64,000 nucleotides of DNA from Pontibacter qinzhouensis (GCF_008017455.1 NZ_VRTY01000005.1:1-64000); one strand, 5' to 3'. Numbered from the stretch's first letter, positions 52,509-62,725 are shown. The notes: generated from the letters alone by a model not told the origin. Program-made: numbers and translations.

Positions 52509-53009
52509 ATGTATATAAACCTTTACCCACACAAGCAGCTTGACAAAACGAAGTCGTTTTTTTCAAAATCAGGATTTTTTTTAATTGCCGGCGGGTCTTA
52601 CTCTTTATTTAACGAAGTCTGGTTCCGCGACGAAACAAGGCTGCCTATGTCTGTTGCTGCCGCCTCGCTTGTAGTTGGTGGTGTTGTAGGTCTCTGCGTC
52701 GGGTTAGACAAGATCCGGCTGAAAGATGCTTTTTTCTCTATGAACCCCGAGCAGATTCGGTTCCGGCTAACGGTATATGGCCGCGAGCAAAGTTTACTAT
52801 GGAACGAAGTAGCCAGCGTTAGCATTTCAACTTACCAGGTTGTGTTTCTGATGAAGAACGGCAAGCAGGTGAAAATGAGAACAGGGGCTATACAAGCCGA
52901 AGAGGTGGCGCACCACGTGCAAACCAGCATCAGATTAGCCGCCATGGAAAAACGTATTGCCGTTAATGGAGTCTCTATGGGCCAGCTAACTACCTCAGGA
53001 GCCTCTTAA
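52509..53009 (+). CDS. Membrane protein with PH-like domain, second of a pair
   Basis: 166 residues. Weak hydrophobic segments (residues ~24-35 and ~50-66), then IRFRLTVYGREQSLLWNEVASVSISTYQVVFLMKNGKQVKMR, which aligns in design with the soluble part of the gene upstream (W-N/E-E-V, LxFxLKN). It starts 25 bases after that gene, in the same direction. The two probably arose by duplication and work together. A 57-base element lies 40 bases past its stop. Confidence 0.6.
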   Translation: MYINLYPHKQLDKTKSFFSKSGFFLIAGGSYSLFNEVWFRDETRLPMSVAAASLVVGGVVGLCVGLDKIRLKDAFFSMNPEQIRFRLTVYGREQSLLWNEVASVSISTYQVVFLMKNGKQVKMRTGAIQAEEVAHHVQTSIRLAAMEKRIAVNGVSMGQLTTSGAS

Positions 53010-53049
53010 ATGGCTCCAGCGCAAATGCGCTATACACGTTCACCGCCAA

Positions 53050-53107
53050 ACCCTTGAATCAAAAACGAATGAAAATGCTTTGGAAGGCTATTTTCATTCA
53101 AATAATT
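53050..53107 (-). repeat. 57-base element, copy 19
   Basis: Minus-strand, 58 bases, core GCCTTCCAAAGC, end GATTCAAGGGT. It lies 40 bases past the stop of the plus-strand gene at 53009, pointing towards it. Confidence 0.82.
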
Positions 53108-53325
53108 GCTGCGCGTTTTCGGAATTTTAGTGGTTAAGGTACAATATCGCCATTTTCAGCCTGGCACCGGCTCTCATTCCCGTTGTTTAACTGGCGCCTT
53201 TAAGTTAGAAATGCTTTTTCCGATTTACAGGCGATTAGGAGCAGGTGAGGCTGTAGTATCTGGGTTTTCAGCATAAACTGAAACGGAACCGATACATTCT
53301 TTAAAACTTAGCAAACCGGGGATTT

Positions 53326-53362
53326 AAAAAAAGCTCTTGCACGCCATAGCATGCAAGAGCTT
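53326..53362 (-). terminator. Terminator of the gene at 53387-54412
   Basis: AAGCTCTTGCA (53331-53341) and TGCAAGAGCTT (53352-53362) are perfect complements. On the minus strand the stem is followed by a T run (53324-53330). It lies 24 bases past that gene's stop. Confidence 0.85.
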
Positions 53363-53386
53363 GTAACAAGAGACGAAGGGAGCCAG

Positions 53387-54412
53387 TTAGGCAGCCATGC
53401 GCATATCGGAGGGGTTCTGCAGGAGCGGACGCACCCTGTTCTGAAGCCTGTCGGTTGCAAAAGACTGCTGCAGGTACAGGGGCAGTTCGGCTATAAAAGC
53501 CTCGTATTGCTCTAAACCCATTGCCTGCGCCACATAACACTCATGCACCCCGTTCAGGTAACTTACAATCTCCAGCAGCGACTCATGAAATAGCTTAAAG
53601 TCGATACCCGATTGTATAAAACGCTCGATCTCGCGGTGCGATGATGAAATGCGCAGACGCGACAGCAGATCGAAAATAGTGGTGTAGCCCATACGCCAGG
53701 TCAGCTGTTGCCAATGCTGCGGACCAAACTTCTGCAGCACTTCACCAGTGCGGCTGCTCCTGATGGCAGTTGCCTGGTTCGACTGCACCTGCTGCCTTAC
53801 AACCTTCGCTTTTATGCGGCGGGTTGTGCGCAGAAATTGCCCGATCTGCGACTGTGCCTCAAGTTCTTTACCAGCCATTTGTAAGCCAGGTTTGTAATGA
53901 GCCAGCGGTAACCGCCTCACACTAAAGTCATCGTAACTTCCGGCTGCATAAAAACTGATGGCTCTTGGGTATGCGTTTTTTACAACCAAGCGGCCTGCTT
54001 CCCGCATAAGCATACCCTCGTGCGTAGTCTTCACCTGGCGGGTATACAGAAAAGCCTGCAAGCCGGCAAACACTGTATAGTACGCCTGCGGGAACGTCCA
54101 GTGCAACGCATTTTTAATGTAAGCCTCATCGCCAAGCTCTGCTGTGGCACGCATGGCATATTCGGTGCTCCAACTCTTAAGCAGTAGTTGCTTTACTGTT
54201 GCTACATCCTGGTCCGAAAGCGCCGCAGGAACTTCCTTAAAAAAAGCAAGCTGGTCCAGGCCTCCCGCATCAAAATATTTTATGTGGTAGTTTATGGCGA
54301 AGAAGTAGTTCAGAAACACCTGCGCCGGAATAGACTTTTGCCACTCCTTGTCCAGCTGTTTCTGCTCATCCGGAAATAAGGAAATGGTATTATTTTCTTC
54401 TCTCTCTTTCAT
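53387..54412 (-). CDS. Protein of unknown function
   Basis: 341 residues from the ATG at 54412; an ATG at 54448 would add 12. No signal peptide. It reads as all-alpha: FLNYFFAINYHIKYFDAG, LKSWSTEYAMRATAEL, VFAGLQAFLYTRQVKTTHEG, and a late segment LLEIVSYLNGVHECYVAQAMGLEQYEAFI. The RRIKAKVVRQQ stretch is basic. I do not recognise the family; it could be an accessory-genome protein given the lack of clear homologs in memory. It is transcribed alone, divergent from the Cys/Met enzyme gene. Confidence 0.6.
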   Translation of the reverse strand: MKEREENNTISLFPDEQKQLDKEWQKSIPAQVFLNYFFAINYHIKYFDAGGLDQLAFFKEVPAALSDQDVATVKQLLLKSWSTEYAMRATAELGDEAYIKNALHWTFPQAYYTVFAGLQAFLYTRQVKTTHEGMLMREAGRLVVKNAYPRAISFYAAGSYDDFSVRRLPLAHYKPGLQMAGKELEAQSQIGQFLRTTRRIKAKVVRQQVQSNQATAIRSSRTGEVLQKFGPQHWQQLTWRMGYTTIFDLLSRLRISSSHREIERFIQSGIDFKLFHESLLEIVSYLNGVHECYVAQAMGLEQYEAFIAELPLYLQQSFATDRLQNRVRPLLQNPSDMRMAA

Positions 54413-54655
54413 GATAATAAAACAAAACCATAGTGCCTTTAGTTGCAAATAACTAAAAAAATTAGCTTAAATAATTGAAGTTATTGTGCTGTAAATCAAT
54501 AGTATTTATACGAATGCTAAAAATATTAGTTATTTAATTGAGTGGTCTTTTTATATTCTCGTTTTTGATGCAGTGCATTAGAAATACCTTATTTATACAA
54601 CCTGAGCGCTCTCCTGAAAGTATGTACTAAAATATAGTATTTTTCAAGACCAGGC

Positions 54656-55813
54656 ATGGATATTTCATACATCATAAATGAGCTGGGGGAGGATCGGGAG
54701 CATTACTTTAATGCCGTTGCGCCTCCTATTATACAAACCAGTAATTTTGCCAGTAACACGGTAGAAGACCTCAGGCAAAAGATGCTGCATGAGCCGGAGG
54801 CAACCTTGTACACGCGCGGCAACAACCCTACCGTAACCATGCTCGAAAAGAAAATAGCAGCATTGGAGGGAGCAGAGCACGCTATTGCGTTTGGGAGCGG
54901 CATGGGAGCCGTATCGGCGGCAGTACTCTCGCAGGTGCGGGCCGGCGACCATGTGGTAAGTGTCAGAAAACCTTATTCCTGGACCAATGCCCTGATGCGT
55001 AAGCTGCTGCCACGGTTTGGTGTAGAGGTAACTATGGTAGACGGAACAAATGCTGAAAATTTCCGGAGCGCCCTTAAACCCACTACCAAACTGCTGTACC
55101 TAGAAAGTCCCAACTCCTATACCTTTGAGCTGCAGGATATTGAGGCAGTAGTAGCCATCGCCAGAGCACATAACCTGGTCACCATTATCGATAACAGCTT
55201 TGCCAGCCCTATAAACCAAAACCCGATTAGTATGGGCGTAGACCTGGTGGTGCACTCAGCTACCAAATACATTGGCGGCCACTCCGATACCATGGGCGGT
55301 GTGATCTGTGGCCGCAGAGAAACAATTAACCAGATTTTTGTTTCGGAGTTTATGACGCTGGGCGCGGTGCTCTCGCCGCACGATGCCTGGCTGCTTCTGC
55401 GGGGGCTGCGCACCATGCCAGTGCGAATGGCGCAGGTAGCCGAAACAACCAGAGAAGTGGTGGCCTGGCTCGAAAAACAGGCTAAAATAGAGCAGGTGCT
55501 GTTTCCGTTCCTGCCTTCGCACCCGCAATACGAACTTGCAAAAAAGCAACTGCGCAACAACACGGGCCAGTTTTCTGTGCTGCTCAAAACAGACGATATA
55601 GGTAAGGTAGAGCTATTCTGCAACAGCCTGCAGCACTTCCTGATGGCTGCCTCGTGGGGTGGGCACGAGTCGCTTATCTTCCCGATTGCAGCCTCGTATG
55701 CCCCGGGTAAGCTCAAGCCCACGATGCCGTTTAACCTGGTCCGTTTCTATATCGGGCTCGAAGACGCTGAGTATCTGATCCGAGACATCGAGCAGGCTCT
55801 CGATAAAGTCTGA
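54656..55813 (+). CDS. Cys/Met metabolism PLP-dependent enzyme (cystathionine gamma-synthase type)
   Basis: 385 residues. The family pattern is clear: YTRGNNPTVTMLEKKIAALEGAEHAI near the start, GSGMGAVSAAVLSQVRAGDH, IDNSFASP (aspartate for the pyridine nitrogen) and the PLP lysine in VHSATKYIGGHSD (near residue 200). Members make or break C-S bonds in cysteine/methionine metabolism; which reaction (gamma-synthase, gamma-lyase or O-acetylhomoserine type) cannot be told here. It is transcribed alone. Confidence 0.9.
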   Translation: MDISYIINELGEDREHYFNAVAPPIIQTSNFASNTVEDLRQKMLHEPEATLYTRGNNPTVTMLEKKIAALEGAEHAIAFGSGMGAVSAAVLSQVRAGDHVVSVRKPYSWTNALMRKLLPRFGVEVTMVDGTNAENFRSALKPTTKLLYLESPNSYTFELQDIEAVVAIARAHNLVTIIDNSFASPINQNPISMGVDLVVHSATKYIGGHSDTMGGVICGRRETINQIFVSEFMTLGAVLSPHDAWLLLRGLRTMPVRMAQVAETTREVVAWLEKQAKIEQVLFPFLPSHPQYELAKKQLRNNTGQFSVLLKTDDIGKVELFCNSLQHFLMAASWGGHESLIFPIAASYAPGKLKPTMPFNLVRFYIGLEDAEYLIRDIEQALDKV

Positions 55814-55855
55814 AAGGCCTTCCGGAGATAAGAGACCTCTCCGGAAGGCCTTTTT
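55813..55855 (+). terminator. Terminator of the Cys/Met enzyme gene
   Basis: AAAGGCCTTCCGGAGA (55813-55828) and TCTCCGGAAGGCCTTT (55838-55853) pair perfectly, followed by T. The stem core GGCCTTCCGGAG is also the core word of several 57-base elements. Confidence 0.92.
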
Positions 55856-55963
55856 CATGTACATAATTTAATCTGGTGCACTTGCTTTTTACTTGACTAC
55901 CCGCAGCCTGAAGCAGCTGCAAATTTTATGAAAATAAACTGATAACCTGCAAACACAAAGCGT

Positions 55964-57043
55964 ATGAATCGGTATGGACAAACGTTTACTTTTTTACTTA
56001 TTGTAAGTTGTTTTTTGCTAGGAGCTGGTAAGGCAAATGGCCAGACCTTTTACGATCCTTTTGAAGGGACAGGAGATATTGGTGGTGCAACAGAAACTCA
56101 GGGTACCACCAATAACGGCTGGACAACCCACAGGAACTCAAAAGCAGGCATTATTCCGATTGTGGAAGGAAGCTTACGTTATGCAGGGCTGCAGGAGCCC
56201 ATTGGCAACAAAGTGCTGCTCCCCGGCGACAATGCCAACGTGTCACGCGATGTAAGTGTGGCGCTGAATTTGGCGGCAGGTACAACAGTGGTGTATTATG
56301 CAGCGCTTGTAGAGGTCATAGACAGAACACAACTCAGCGCCACCACCTTCGATTATTTTATGCACCTGGGCAGCAGCAGCACCACCCACCAGGCCCGGCT
56401 GGGCATAAAGAGCGTTAATGCCAGAAACAATTTCAGGCTGAGTATCCAGAACAGCACAGGCGGAAGCCCCGACCAAACAGAATTTCCGATGGACCTGGCA
56501 TTTGGCACTACCTATCTCGTGGTCGTGAAATACGATTTTGGAGCAGCCGGCAATTCGGTGGCTACGCTGTGGGTGAACCCAACAGACGTAGGTGGGGCAG
56601 AGCCAGCGGGCGGCGTGGCCAACAGTAGCGGCACGGCCAAACCAGCTTCTATAGCAATTGTCAGTCTTCGGAATGGAATTAACACACCCAAAGCGCATAT
56701 AGATGAAGTACGGGTTGGTACCACCTGGGCAGCTGTTACGCCTGCCGCGCTTGTTACCAGTGCGGGGCAGGCTGCTGCACCAGGCGCTTTTATGGTGTAT
56801 CCTAACCCGGCAGTTAACGGGCAGCCATTGCAGTTTGCGTTTCCGGAGCATGTGGCAAGTCAGCCAAACCTAAACCTTTCAGTTTGGGCGGTTGATGGCC
56901 GCCTGGTATTTGAAGCATCCGGTGATCGCGAGGATGTGCAAAAATTGCTGAACACTAACATGGCAAACATATCAAACGGCCTGTTTATCATTAAAGTCCA
57001 AGCCGGGAAAGAGCTGTTTCAGGCAAAGGTTATAAAAAAATAA
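55964..57043 (+). CDS. T9SS-exported protein with type A C-terminal sorting domain
   Basis: 359 residues. Signal peptide (cleavage near KANGQ-TF), a beta-sandwich lectin/glucanase-like domain (~30-260) without clear catalytic residues, then a C-terminal sorting domain: AFMVYPNPAVNGQPLQF at its start and FIIKVQAGKELFQAKVIKK at its end. This tail directs export by the type IX secretion system of Bacteroidota and is cleaved at the surface. The passenger ligand is unknown. Confidence 0.85.
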   Translation: MNRYGQTFTFLLIVSCFLLGAGKANGQTFYDPFEGTGDIGGATETQGTTNNGWTTHRNSKAGIIPIVEGSLRYAGLQEPIGNKVLLPGDNANVSRDVSVALNLAAGTTVVYYAALVEVIDRTQLSATTFDYFMHLGSSSTTHQARLGIKSVNARNNFRLSIQNSTGGSPDQTEFPMDLAFGTTYLVVVKYDFGAAGNSVATLWVNPTDVGGAEPAGGVANSSGTAKPASIAIVSLRNGINTPKAHIDEVRVGTTWAAVTPAALVTSAGQAAAPGAFMVYPNPAVNGQPLQFAFPEHVASQPNLNLSVWAVDGRLVFEASGDREDVQKLLNTNMANISNGLFIIKVQAGKELFQAKVIKK

Positions 57044-57288
57044 ATTTTTGATTCGGGAATTAAGACGCGGTATATATGCAACTGTATAGACTGCGTTTTC
57101 ACTTATCGGAATCAGAAATTTCATCACCTTGAGAAAAACGACCTATATCACGACACACTATTTTTTGATTTGTAAAAATGGTGATACAAGTTTTAATAAG
57201 TTATGGCGCTGTCTATAACATCAGTAAGCAACTAATTAATTTATTTGACCAACAATTTAGCAATTCAGCCATTTAACAATCAGAGATT

Positions 57289-57347
57289 AAATTATTCAAA
57301 TGAAAACAGCCTTCAGAAGGTAGCAGACCTTCTTTCGATCCAAGGGT
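57289..57347 (+). repeat. 57-base element, copy 20
   Basis: Plus-strand, 59 bases, core GCCTTCAGAAGG, then an extra GACCTTC word, end ATCCAAGGGT. It is preceded by a CAACAATTTAGCAATTCAGC tract. A 29-codon open frame begins at 57350, two bases after its end. Confidence 0.82.
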
Positions 57348-57349
57348 TA

Positions 57350-57439
57350 ATGACCTTATCAGGAGTGGCAGCATTGGGAGTGTATGTGGCCGGATTTGTA
57401 GCAAAACGTAAGGCAAAGGCCGCAACAGCTGGTCAGTAA
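57350..57439 (+). CDS. Very short membrane peptide frame, doubtful
   Basis: 29 codons: [20 protein letters not shown] then KAKAATAGQ. It has one possible membrane segment with a basic C-terminus. It directly follows 57-base element 20 and overlaps the stop of the convergent gamma-glutamyltransferase gene by 7 bases. There is no Shine-Dalgarno sequence. It may be translated, a remnant, or chance. Confidence 0.3.
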   Translation: MTLSGVAALGVYVAGFVAKRKAKAATAGQ

Positions 57440-59181
57440 CCGGCTGCTGTGTCGTCTCCGCGAGGGTCAGCGCCTCCTTCTAATTTGCCGTTCGGCAACA
57501 CAAGAATGGCATCTACTCTTCCAATCTGGCCTCGCTGTTTCAGGTGGTAGCCTTTGCTGGCGAGAGTAGTTCTGGTGGCTGGTGCCAAGGCCTCTGATTC
57601 GTGCTGCACCTCATCTGGCAACCATTGGTGGTGAAAGCGCGGAGCAGCCACGGCTTGTTGCATCGTCATGTTATGTTCGGTTACGTTCAGGATCGTCTGG
57701 AAAACCGAGGTGATGATAGTAGAGCCTCCGGGTGTGCCTACAACCATAAATAGCTTCCCGTCTTTTTCGAGAATGGTAGGTGTCATGGAGCTAAGCATGC
57801 GCTTGTGAGGGGCAATAGCATTTGCCTGCCCTCCTACCAGACCGTACATGTTTGGTGTGCCGGGCTTTATGCTGAAATCGTCCATTTCGTTGTTGAGCAG
57901 GAAACCAGCTCCCTGCACCATCACCTTAGAACCATAGCTGCCGTTTAGAGTAGTCGTAACAGAAATAGCGTTGCCCTTACTGTCTACTATGCTGTAATGG
58001 GTTGTCTGCTCTGACTCGTGGTATGCCAGTTCGCCAGCTTTTACGGCTGCCGATGGCGTTGCCTGCTCCAGCGACACATCGGCCATGCGGTGCAGGAGGT
58101 ATTCTTTGTCCAGAAGCTTCTGTGTCGGCACTTCGATAAAGTCGGGGTCGCCGAGGTAGGTGGCTCTGTCTGCGTAAACGCGGCGTTCTGCCTCTGTTAT
58201 AACCTGTACGGTAGCGGGCTGCTGCCAGCCATAGGTCTTTAAAGGGAATTTCTCGACCATGGTGAGGAGCTGCAGCAAAGCTATGCCGCCACTGGATGGC
58301 GGAGGCATAGAAATAATCTTAAAGTTGCGGTAGGTGCCTGTTACAGGTGCGCGCCAGACTGATTTGTAGTTTTTCAGGTCTTCATAAGATATCAGGCCAC
58401 CACCTTTCTTCATTTCCTGCACCAGCAGATCAGCCGTTTCGCCAGCGTAAAACCCTTCGCGTCCTTTGTCGCGGATGCGTTCCAGGGTATGGGCCAGGTC
58501 GGGTAAATAGAACGTTTCGCCAGACAGCCAGGGTTGCTCTTTTACCAGGCAGGGGAGGTGCTTGTTGTGGGCTATAAAGTGCTGGCGGTTTGCATTCAGG
58601 CCATTAGCCTCTTTGGCGGTAAGTACTACGCCGTTTTTTGCCAGATCTATGGCAGGTTGCACCAGTTCAGCAAAGGGCATGGAGCCAAGCTTCTGGTGAA
58701 GTTTCAGCATGCCATCTACAGTGCCGGGTACGCCTGCAGCCAGGTGCCCCAGCAGGCTTAAGTTCGGGATCGTGTTACCCTGCGCATCGAGGTACATGGC
58801 AGGCGTGGCCAGAGCGGGTGCTGTTTCGCGGTAGTCGAGAGAGCCGGTTTCGCCGGTATGGTGCCTGAACACAGCAAAGCCTCCGCCACCGATATTGCCT
58901 GCTGCCGGGTGACAAACGGCCAGTGCAAACTGTGTGGCAATGGCGGCATCGTAAGCATTACCTCCTTTCCGCAGTATGTCGAGCCCGATACGGGTGGCAT
59001 CAGGATGCGCCGATACGACCATGGCGTTATCTGCTAGTACTCCTCTGGCTGCCGCTGCATCAGGTTTAGGAGTGCTGGTGCAACTGTAGCCGATAAAAGC
59101 AATCGAGTATAGGGCAGCTTTCAAAAATGACAGGAAGCGGGTGCTATGGCTGTAGCAGGGGCGTGTAAAGGTTTCGGGCAT
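57433..59181 (-). CDS. ggt: Gamma-glutamyltransferase
   Basis: 582 residues. A lipoprotein-like N-terminus ([15 protein letters not shown]) targets it to the periplasm. The proenzyme core has [47 protein letters not shown] and the autocleavage threonine in [20 protein letters not shown] (near residue 395). The C-terminal subunit has [19 protein letters not shown]. It splits glutathione and other gamma-glutamyl compounds. The whole length matches the family. It is transcribed alone and its stop overlaps a short opposing frame. Confidence 0.93.
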   Translation of the reverse strand: MPETFTRPCYSHSTRFLSFLKAALYSIAFIGYSCTSTPKPDAAAARGVLADNAMVVSAHPDATRIGLDILRKGGNAYDAAIATQFALAVCHPAAGNIGGGGFAVFRHHTGETGSLDYRETAPALATPAMYLDAQGNTIPNLSLLGHLAAGVPGTVDGMLKLHQKLGSMPFAELVQPAIDLAKNGVVLTAKEANGLNANRQHFIAHNKHLPCLVKEQPWLSGETFYLPDLAHTLERIRDKGREGFYAGETADLLVQEMKKGGGLISYEDLKNYKSVWRAPVTGTYRNFKIISMPPPSSGGIALLQLLTMVEKFPLKTYGWQQPATVQVITEAERRVYADRATYLGDPDFIEVPTQKLLDKEYLLHRMADVSLEQATPSAAVKAGELAYHESEQTTHYSIVDSKGNAISVTTTLNGSYGSKVMVQGAGFLLNNEMDDFSIKPGTPNMYGLVGGQANAIAPHKRMLSSMTPTILEKDGKLFMVVGTPGGSTIITSVFQTILNVTEHNMTMQQAVAAPRFHHQWLPDEVQHESEALAPATRTTLASKGYHLKQRGQIGRVDAILVLPNGKLEGGADPRGDDTAAGY

Positions 59182-59256
59182 AGTAGTTGGTTAGGTTGGT
59201 TGCTTTTGCAGTAGGCGTGTTGGTTAGACTAGTTTGCAAGTAGTTGGCAGAAGAAA

Positions 59257-59313
59257 ACCCTTGGCGCTCACACGCGAAAAAACCTTCTGGAGGCCGTTTT
59301 TATTAGAATAATT
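59257..59313 (-). repeat. 57-base element, copy 21
   Basis: Minus-strand, 57 bases, core GGCCTCCAGAAGG followed by TTTTTTCGCG, end GCGCCAAGGGT. It lies 75 bases upstream of the ggt start codon. Confidence 0.85.
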
Positions 59314-59647
59314 TACTTTCTGTCTGCTTTTGATTGTTGCTTATCGGGAAGCTAACTTGTTAAATGGTTTCATTGCTGAATGGCTGATTAAAGATTGTCT
59401 GTGCCAAAGCATTGCTTTCTGTCAGAAGCAGGATTATGTCTGGATCAGAATTTGCAGAATGTAAAAATAAACTGAATTGATAGCCTCAGAAACACACTGC
59501 CTAATCAGTCAATCTCTCCTTGTTATCCTGAAAGGATCTTGTGGGAAAGAAGCAGAAGCACCAGCTACAGGCTAGATCCTGATCCTATAGATCCTCTCAC
59601 TCACTTAAAATTTCTCCAAACTACCCTTTTAGCAATTGCCTACGAGT
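59314..59647. other. Intergenic region between two 57-base elements
   Basis: Between element 21 (59257-59313) and element 22 (59648-59704), upstream of ggt and downstream of prc. It holds GATCCTCTC- and GATCCTGTG-like words but no gene, hairpin or promoter I can support. Confidence 0.4.
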
Positions 59648-59704
59648 AATTATTTGAATAAAAATGGCCTTCCGAAGGAATTTAATCAGAATCTTGTCAA
59701 GGGT
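59648..59704 (+). repeat. 57-base element, copy 22
   Basis: Plus-strand, 57 bases, start AATTATTTGAATAAAAA, core GGCCTTCCGAAGG, end TGTCAAGGGT. Confidence 0.85.
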
Positions 59705-59821
59705 CTGTCTGGTATAGAACTATTTGTGCAGCACTGGATACGTAAATAGTTGATAGGGTTAAGCCACGTGTTATCAGAGTGTTTTGCGAATGTTACTTTC
59801 CGGACCAGAACCTAATATACA

Positions 59822-59851
59822 AAAAAAGCCGGCTAATTATTAGCCGGCTTT
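59822..59851 (-). terminator. Terminator of the prc gene
   Basis: AAAGCCGGCTAA (59825-59836) and TTAGCCGGCTTT (59840-59851) pair perfectly around TTA. On the minus strand the stem is followed by a T run (59821-59824). It lies 23 bases past the stop. Confidence 0.9.
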
Positions 59852-59873
59852 CCTGTTTTATTAAAAGGTGCTG

Positions 59874-61985
59874 TTACAGTAAATCGTTGTTGATAATGGC
59901 AACAGCTTCTTCTACATATATATCTGTTTTAAGCGATTTAAGGAAGGCATTGTTACGGGCCACCTTACCTGTGTCGCCTTTAAGAGCGTTTAGATCTTGA
60001 GGCAATCGCGATACTTGTAGCACCGGAACTTCTTTCTGAGCTTCCTCAAACCGCTTCGCTTCGGCTTCCGCTTTTTTCTCTTCCGCTAAATAAGTGGTGT
60101 ACTTCAGCGAGCGGGTCGTGTTGTCGGAGAGTTGCTTCAGGCGTTTGGCACTTTCTTCGATCAGGTTAAAGCTCTGGTTGCTGGCAATACGCTTGCGGCT
60201 GTTAGCCTGAATTTTAGCGACATTAATTTTGCTGTTTGTCCAGGGCTTGTATTTAGCCGGTGCAATTTCGTCGAACGGCAATGGGTACTCCTGGTCTTTC
60301 TCGCCCATTTCGAGGTAGCTGTAAGTGTCCGGCAATTCAATGTCAGGTCTTACGCCTCTCAGTTGGGTTGTTCCGCCATTTATTCTGTAGAACTTCTGAG
60401 TTGTAAGCTTTAAGGCTCCAAATGGTTTAAAGGCATCGTACTGAGAAGACAAGGCATCGTCGAGTTCGAAGAACTGCTGCACAGTACCTTTACCATACGT
60501 TGGGCTACCTACAATTACAGCACGCTTATAATCTTGCATGGCGGCTGCCAGAATTTCGGAGGCGGAGGCGCTGTTACCATTTACCAATACAACCAACGGA
60601 CCAGAGAACTGCACTTGCGGCCCCGGATCGTCTAGTACGGCTACTTTACCTGATTTAGTTTTTACCTGCACGATAGGTCCCTGGTCTATAAACAGGCCAG
60701 CCATCTCAATCGCATCTGCCAAAGAACCGCCACCGTTGTTGCGCAGATCCAGTACAAGGCCTTCAGCACCAGCCGATTTCAGCTTTTCTACTTCTTTCTT
60801 CACATCAGCACCACTGTTGCGGCCACCTTCTTTGCGGTCGAAGTTGGCGTAAAAACCAGGTAGGTTAATGTAGCCAATTTTCTTGGAGTCTTCTATAAGG
60901 GCAGACTGTGCAAATGTTTCTTCAATAATAATAAGGTCGCGCACAATCGGGATAACTCTGGAACTACCATCTGGCTTTCTTACTGTTAAGCGAACTTCGG
61001 TTCCTTTTTTACCTCTTATCAGCTGAATGGCATCATCGAGGCGCATGCCTTCTACCAGCACGGGCTCCTGCTCGGCCTGGGCTACTTTAACAATAGCGTC
61101 GCCTGGTTTCAGTTCGCCCTGGCGGTAAGATGGGCTGCCGGGCACAATTTCCATTACCTTTATCTGTCCGTCTTTCTCCTGCAGCGAGGCGCCAATTCCT
61201 TCGAGCGTGCCGGTAAATTCTACATCGAACTGCGACTTGGCTTTCGGGAGCAGGTAGTTCGTGTGCGGGTCGTACACATTGGTAATGGCGTTGATGTAAG
61301 TAGAGCGGCGCTCGTCTCTGGTAATTTTGCCTAAACGCTTGTAAAGCTCGTCGTACGACTGCATTACTTTTTTACGCGCCTCATCCTCTAATTGAGCAAA
61401 AGTCTTTTTCTCCGTTTTCGGGTCGCTTTTCAGGCCTGCTTCCTGCCTTTCCTGCAGGCCGGTGAGCTGTACCAGCGTTTGGTACTTGAGCTGCTTGCGC
61501 CAGGCTTCTTTTAGGGCTGCAGCATCTTTGGCATAAGCCAGCTTTTTGCCATCCAGCTCAATCGATTCTTCTTTCTCAAAGTCGAAAGGTTTTTCCAGCA
61601 TCTCTTTGTAGTAAGCAGCTGCTTCCTGCGTGCGTTTCTCGATCAGGTCGGCCGATACATCAAAAAGCTCATAAGAGCCCATCTTTAACTGGTCGTCGAT
61701 CTGGGTCTCGTATTTGCGAAGCTGCGCTACGTCAGATTCTAATAAGAATTTCTTGTTGTAGTCGAGGCGTTGCAGGTAGAGGTTAAACACTTTCTTCGAA
61801 AAGGCATCGTCTACTTTTTCTGGTTGGTAATGCACACTATTCAGGCCCTGCATCAGCGCCTGAATAAGTATTTCATTTTTTCCTTCGGGTGTATAGTTCT
61901 TGCTGTAAAGTATAAACGAGCCTGTTACAAGTATAACAGCCAATACCGACAGCAATATTTTTATTCTGGTTGTCAAGGATAGCAT
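59874..61985 (-). CDS. prc: Carboxy-terminal processing peptidase (Prc/Tsp, family S41)
   Basis: 703 residues. An N-terminal membrane/signal segment (~8-25) is followed by a helical domain, a PDZ domain (IGASLQEKDGQIKVMEIVPG, near residue 250) and the S41 domain with the catalytic serine in VNGNSASASEIL and lysine in GSPTYGKGTVQQF. This is the Prc/Tsp layout of Gram-negative bacteria, which degrade or trim proteins in the periplasm. The C-terminal DUF3340-like stretch (KRFEEAQKEVPVLQVSRL) is present. It is transcribed alone. Confidence 0.92.
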   Translation of the reverse strand: MLSLTTRIKILLSVLAVILVTGSFILYSKNYTPEGKNEILIQALMQGLNSVHYQPEKVDDAFSKKVFNLYLQRLDYNKKFLLESDVAQLRKYETQIDDQLKMGSYELFDVSADLIEKRTQEAAAYYKEMLEKPFDFEKEESIELDGKKLAYAKDAAALKEAWRKQLKYQTLVQLTGLQERQEAGLKSDPKTEKKTFAQLEDEARKKVMQSYDELYKRLGKITRDERRSTYINAITNVYDPHTNYLLPKAKSQFDVEFTGTLEGIGASLQEKDGQIKVMEIVPGSPSYRQGELKPGDAIVKVAQAEQEPVLVEGMRLDDAIQLIRGKKGTEVRLTVRKPDGSSRVIPIVRDLIIIEETFAQSALIEDSKKIGYINLPGFYANFDRKEGGRNSGADVKKEVEKLKSAGAEGLVLDLRNNGGGSLADAIEMAGLFIDQGPIVQVKTKSGKVAVLDDPGPQVQFSGPLVVLVNGNSASASEILAAAMQDYKRAVIVGSPTYGKGTVQQFFELDDALSSQYDAFKPFGALKLTTQKFYRINGGTTQLRGVRPDIELPDTYSYLEMGEKDQEYPLPFDEIAPAKYKPWTNSKINVAKIQANSRKRIASNQSFNLIEESAKRLKQLSDNTTRSLKYTTYLAEEKKAEAEAKRFEEAQKEVPVLQVSRLPQDLNALKGDTGKVARNNAFLKSLKTDIYVEEAVAIINNDLL

Positions 61986-62278
61986 CTGTTTTGTATGTTG
62001 AACTAATTAACTAATACGCAAAAGTGATGCCGTAGATTTTGTCGGCATTCAAAAAAAAGCGTATTAAGATGTAATGTAAGCAAATGTTGCCACTTTGCAA
62101 AAGCTCTGGCAGCGCCAAAGGAGTTTGGGCCGGCCAGCCATTATAGGTAATTACAGCTCTTTACAGATAAGCCGCCCAGGCTGCCTGCTGCTGCAAGAGG
62201 TTTGTGGAAGTAGTGATTTGTAATAACCGATATTTCTGATTTTTCGTTTCCAATGGGAGGAACAAAAGCAACAAAGCT

Positions 62279-62725
62279 ATGAAAAAGACAGATGAAGAAG
62301 TAGTGCAGGTGCTACAGGAACTAACCGAGTTTGTAAACGACAGAGTAAAGGGCTACGAACACGCCGCGAACGAAACCAAGAACCCCGGGCATATATCGTT
62401 TTACAGAGAGTTGGCTAGCCAGAGCCGCAAATTCGCCGACGAACTGAACAAGGAAATAAGCACCTTTGGCGGGAACCCGGAAACAGATACTACCATAAAA
62501 GGTAAATTTTACCGCCAGTGGATGGACTTAAAAGCTACCCTTACCGGGAAAGATGAAAATGCCATTATTAATTCGAACCTGTATGGCGAAGAATGGGCTC
62601 AAAAAGCTTACGATGATGCCCTGGCCAGTGCTGCTTTACCACAAGGTTTACAGCAGATAGTGGAACGGCAAAAACAGGCCTCGTTGCAAGCCTGTGACCA
62701 GTTAAAGAAAATGAAAGATTCCTGA
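62279..62725 (+). CDS. PA2169-type four-helix-bundle protein (DUF2383)
   Basis: 148 residues, all-alpha. It begins EVVQVLQELTEFVNDRVKGYEHAA and has YRELASQSRKFADELNKEI, DLKATLTGKDENAIINSNLYGEEWAQKAYDDAL, the family order of DUF2383/PA2169 proteins. The family is ferritin-like in fold; its role is unknown but it often appears with stress genes. A GGGAGG Shine-Dalgarno sequence lies upstream. The esterase follows after 67 bases and may be in the same transcript. Confidence 0.85.
   Translation: MKKTDEEVVQVLQELTEFVNDRVKGYEHAANETKNPGHISFYRELASQSRKFADELNKEISTFGGNPETDTTIKGKFYRQWMDLKATLTGKDENAIINSNLYGEEWAQKAYDDALASAALPQGLQQIVERQKQASLQACDQLKKMKDS

Noticed and set aside
55813..55855. A further 57-base element
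   Set aside because: Shares GGCCTTCCGGAG with the element core but lacks AATTATTC and CAAGGGT; it is an ordinary terminator.
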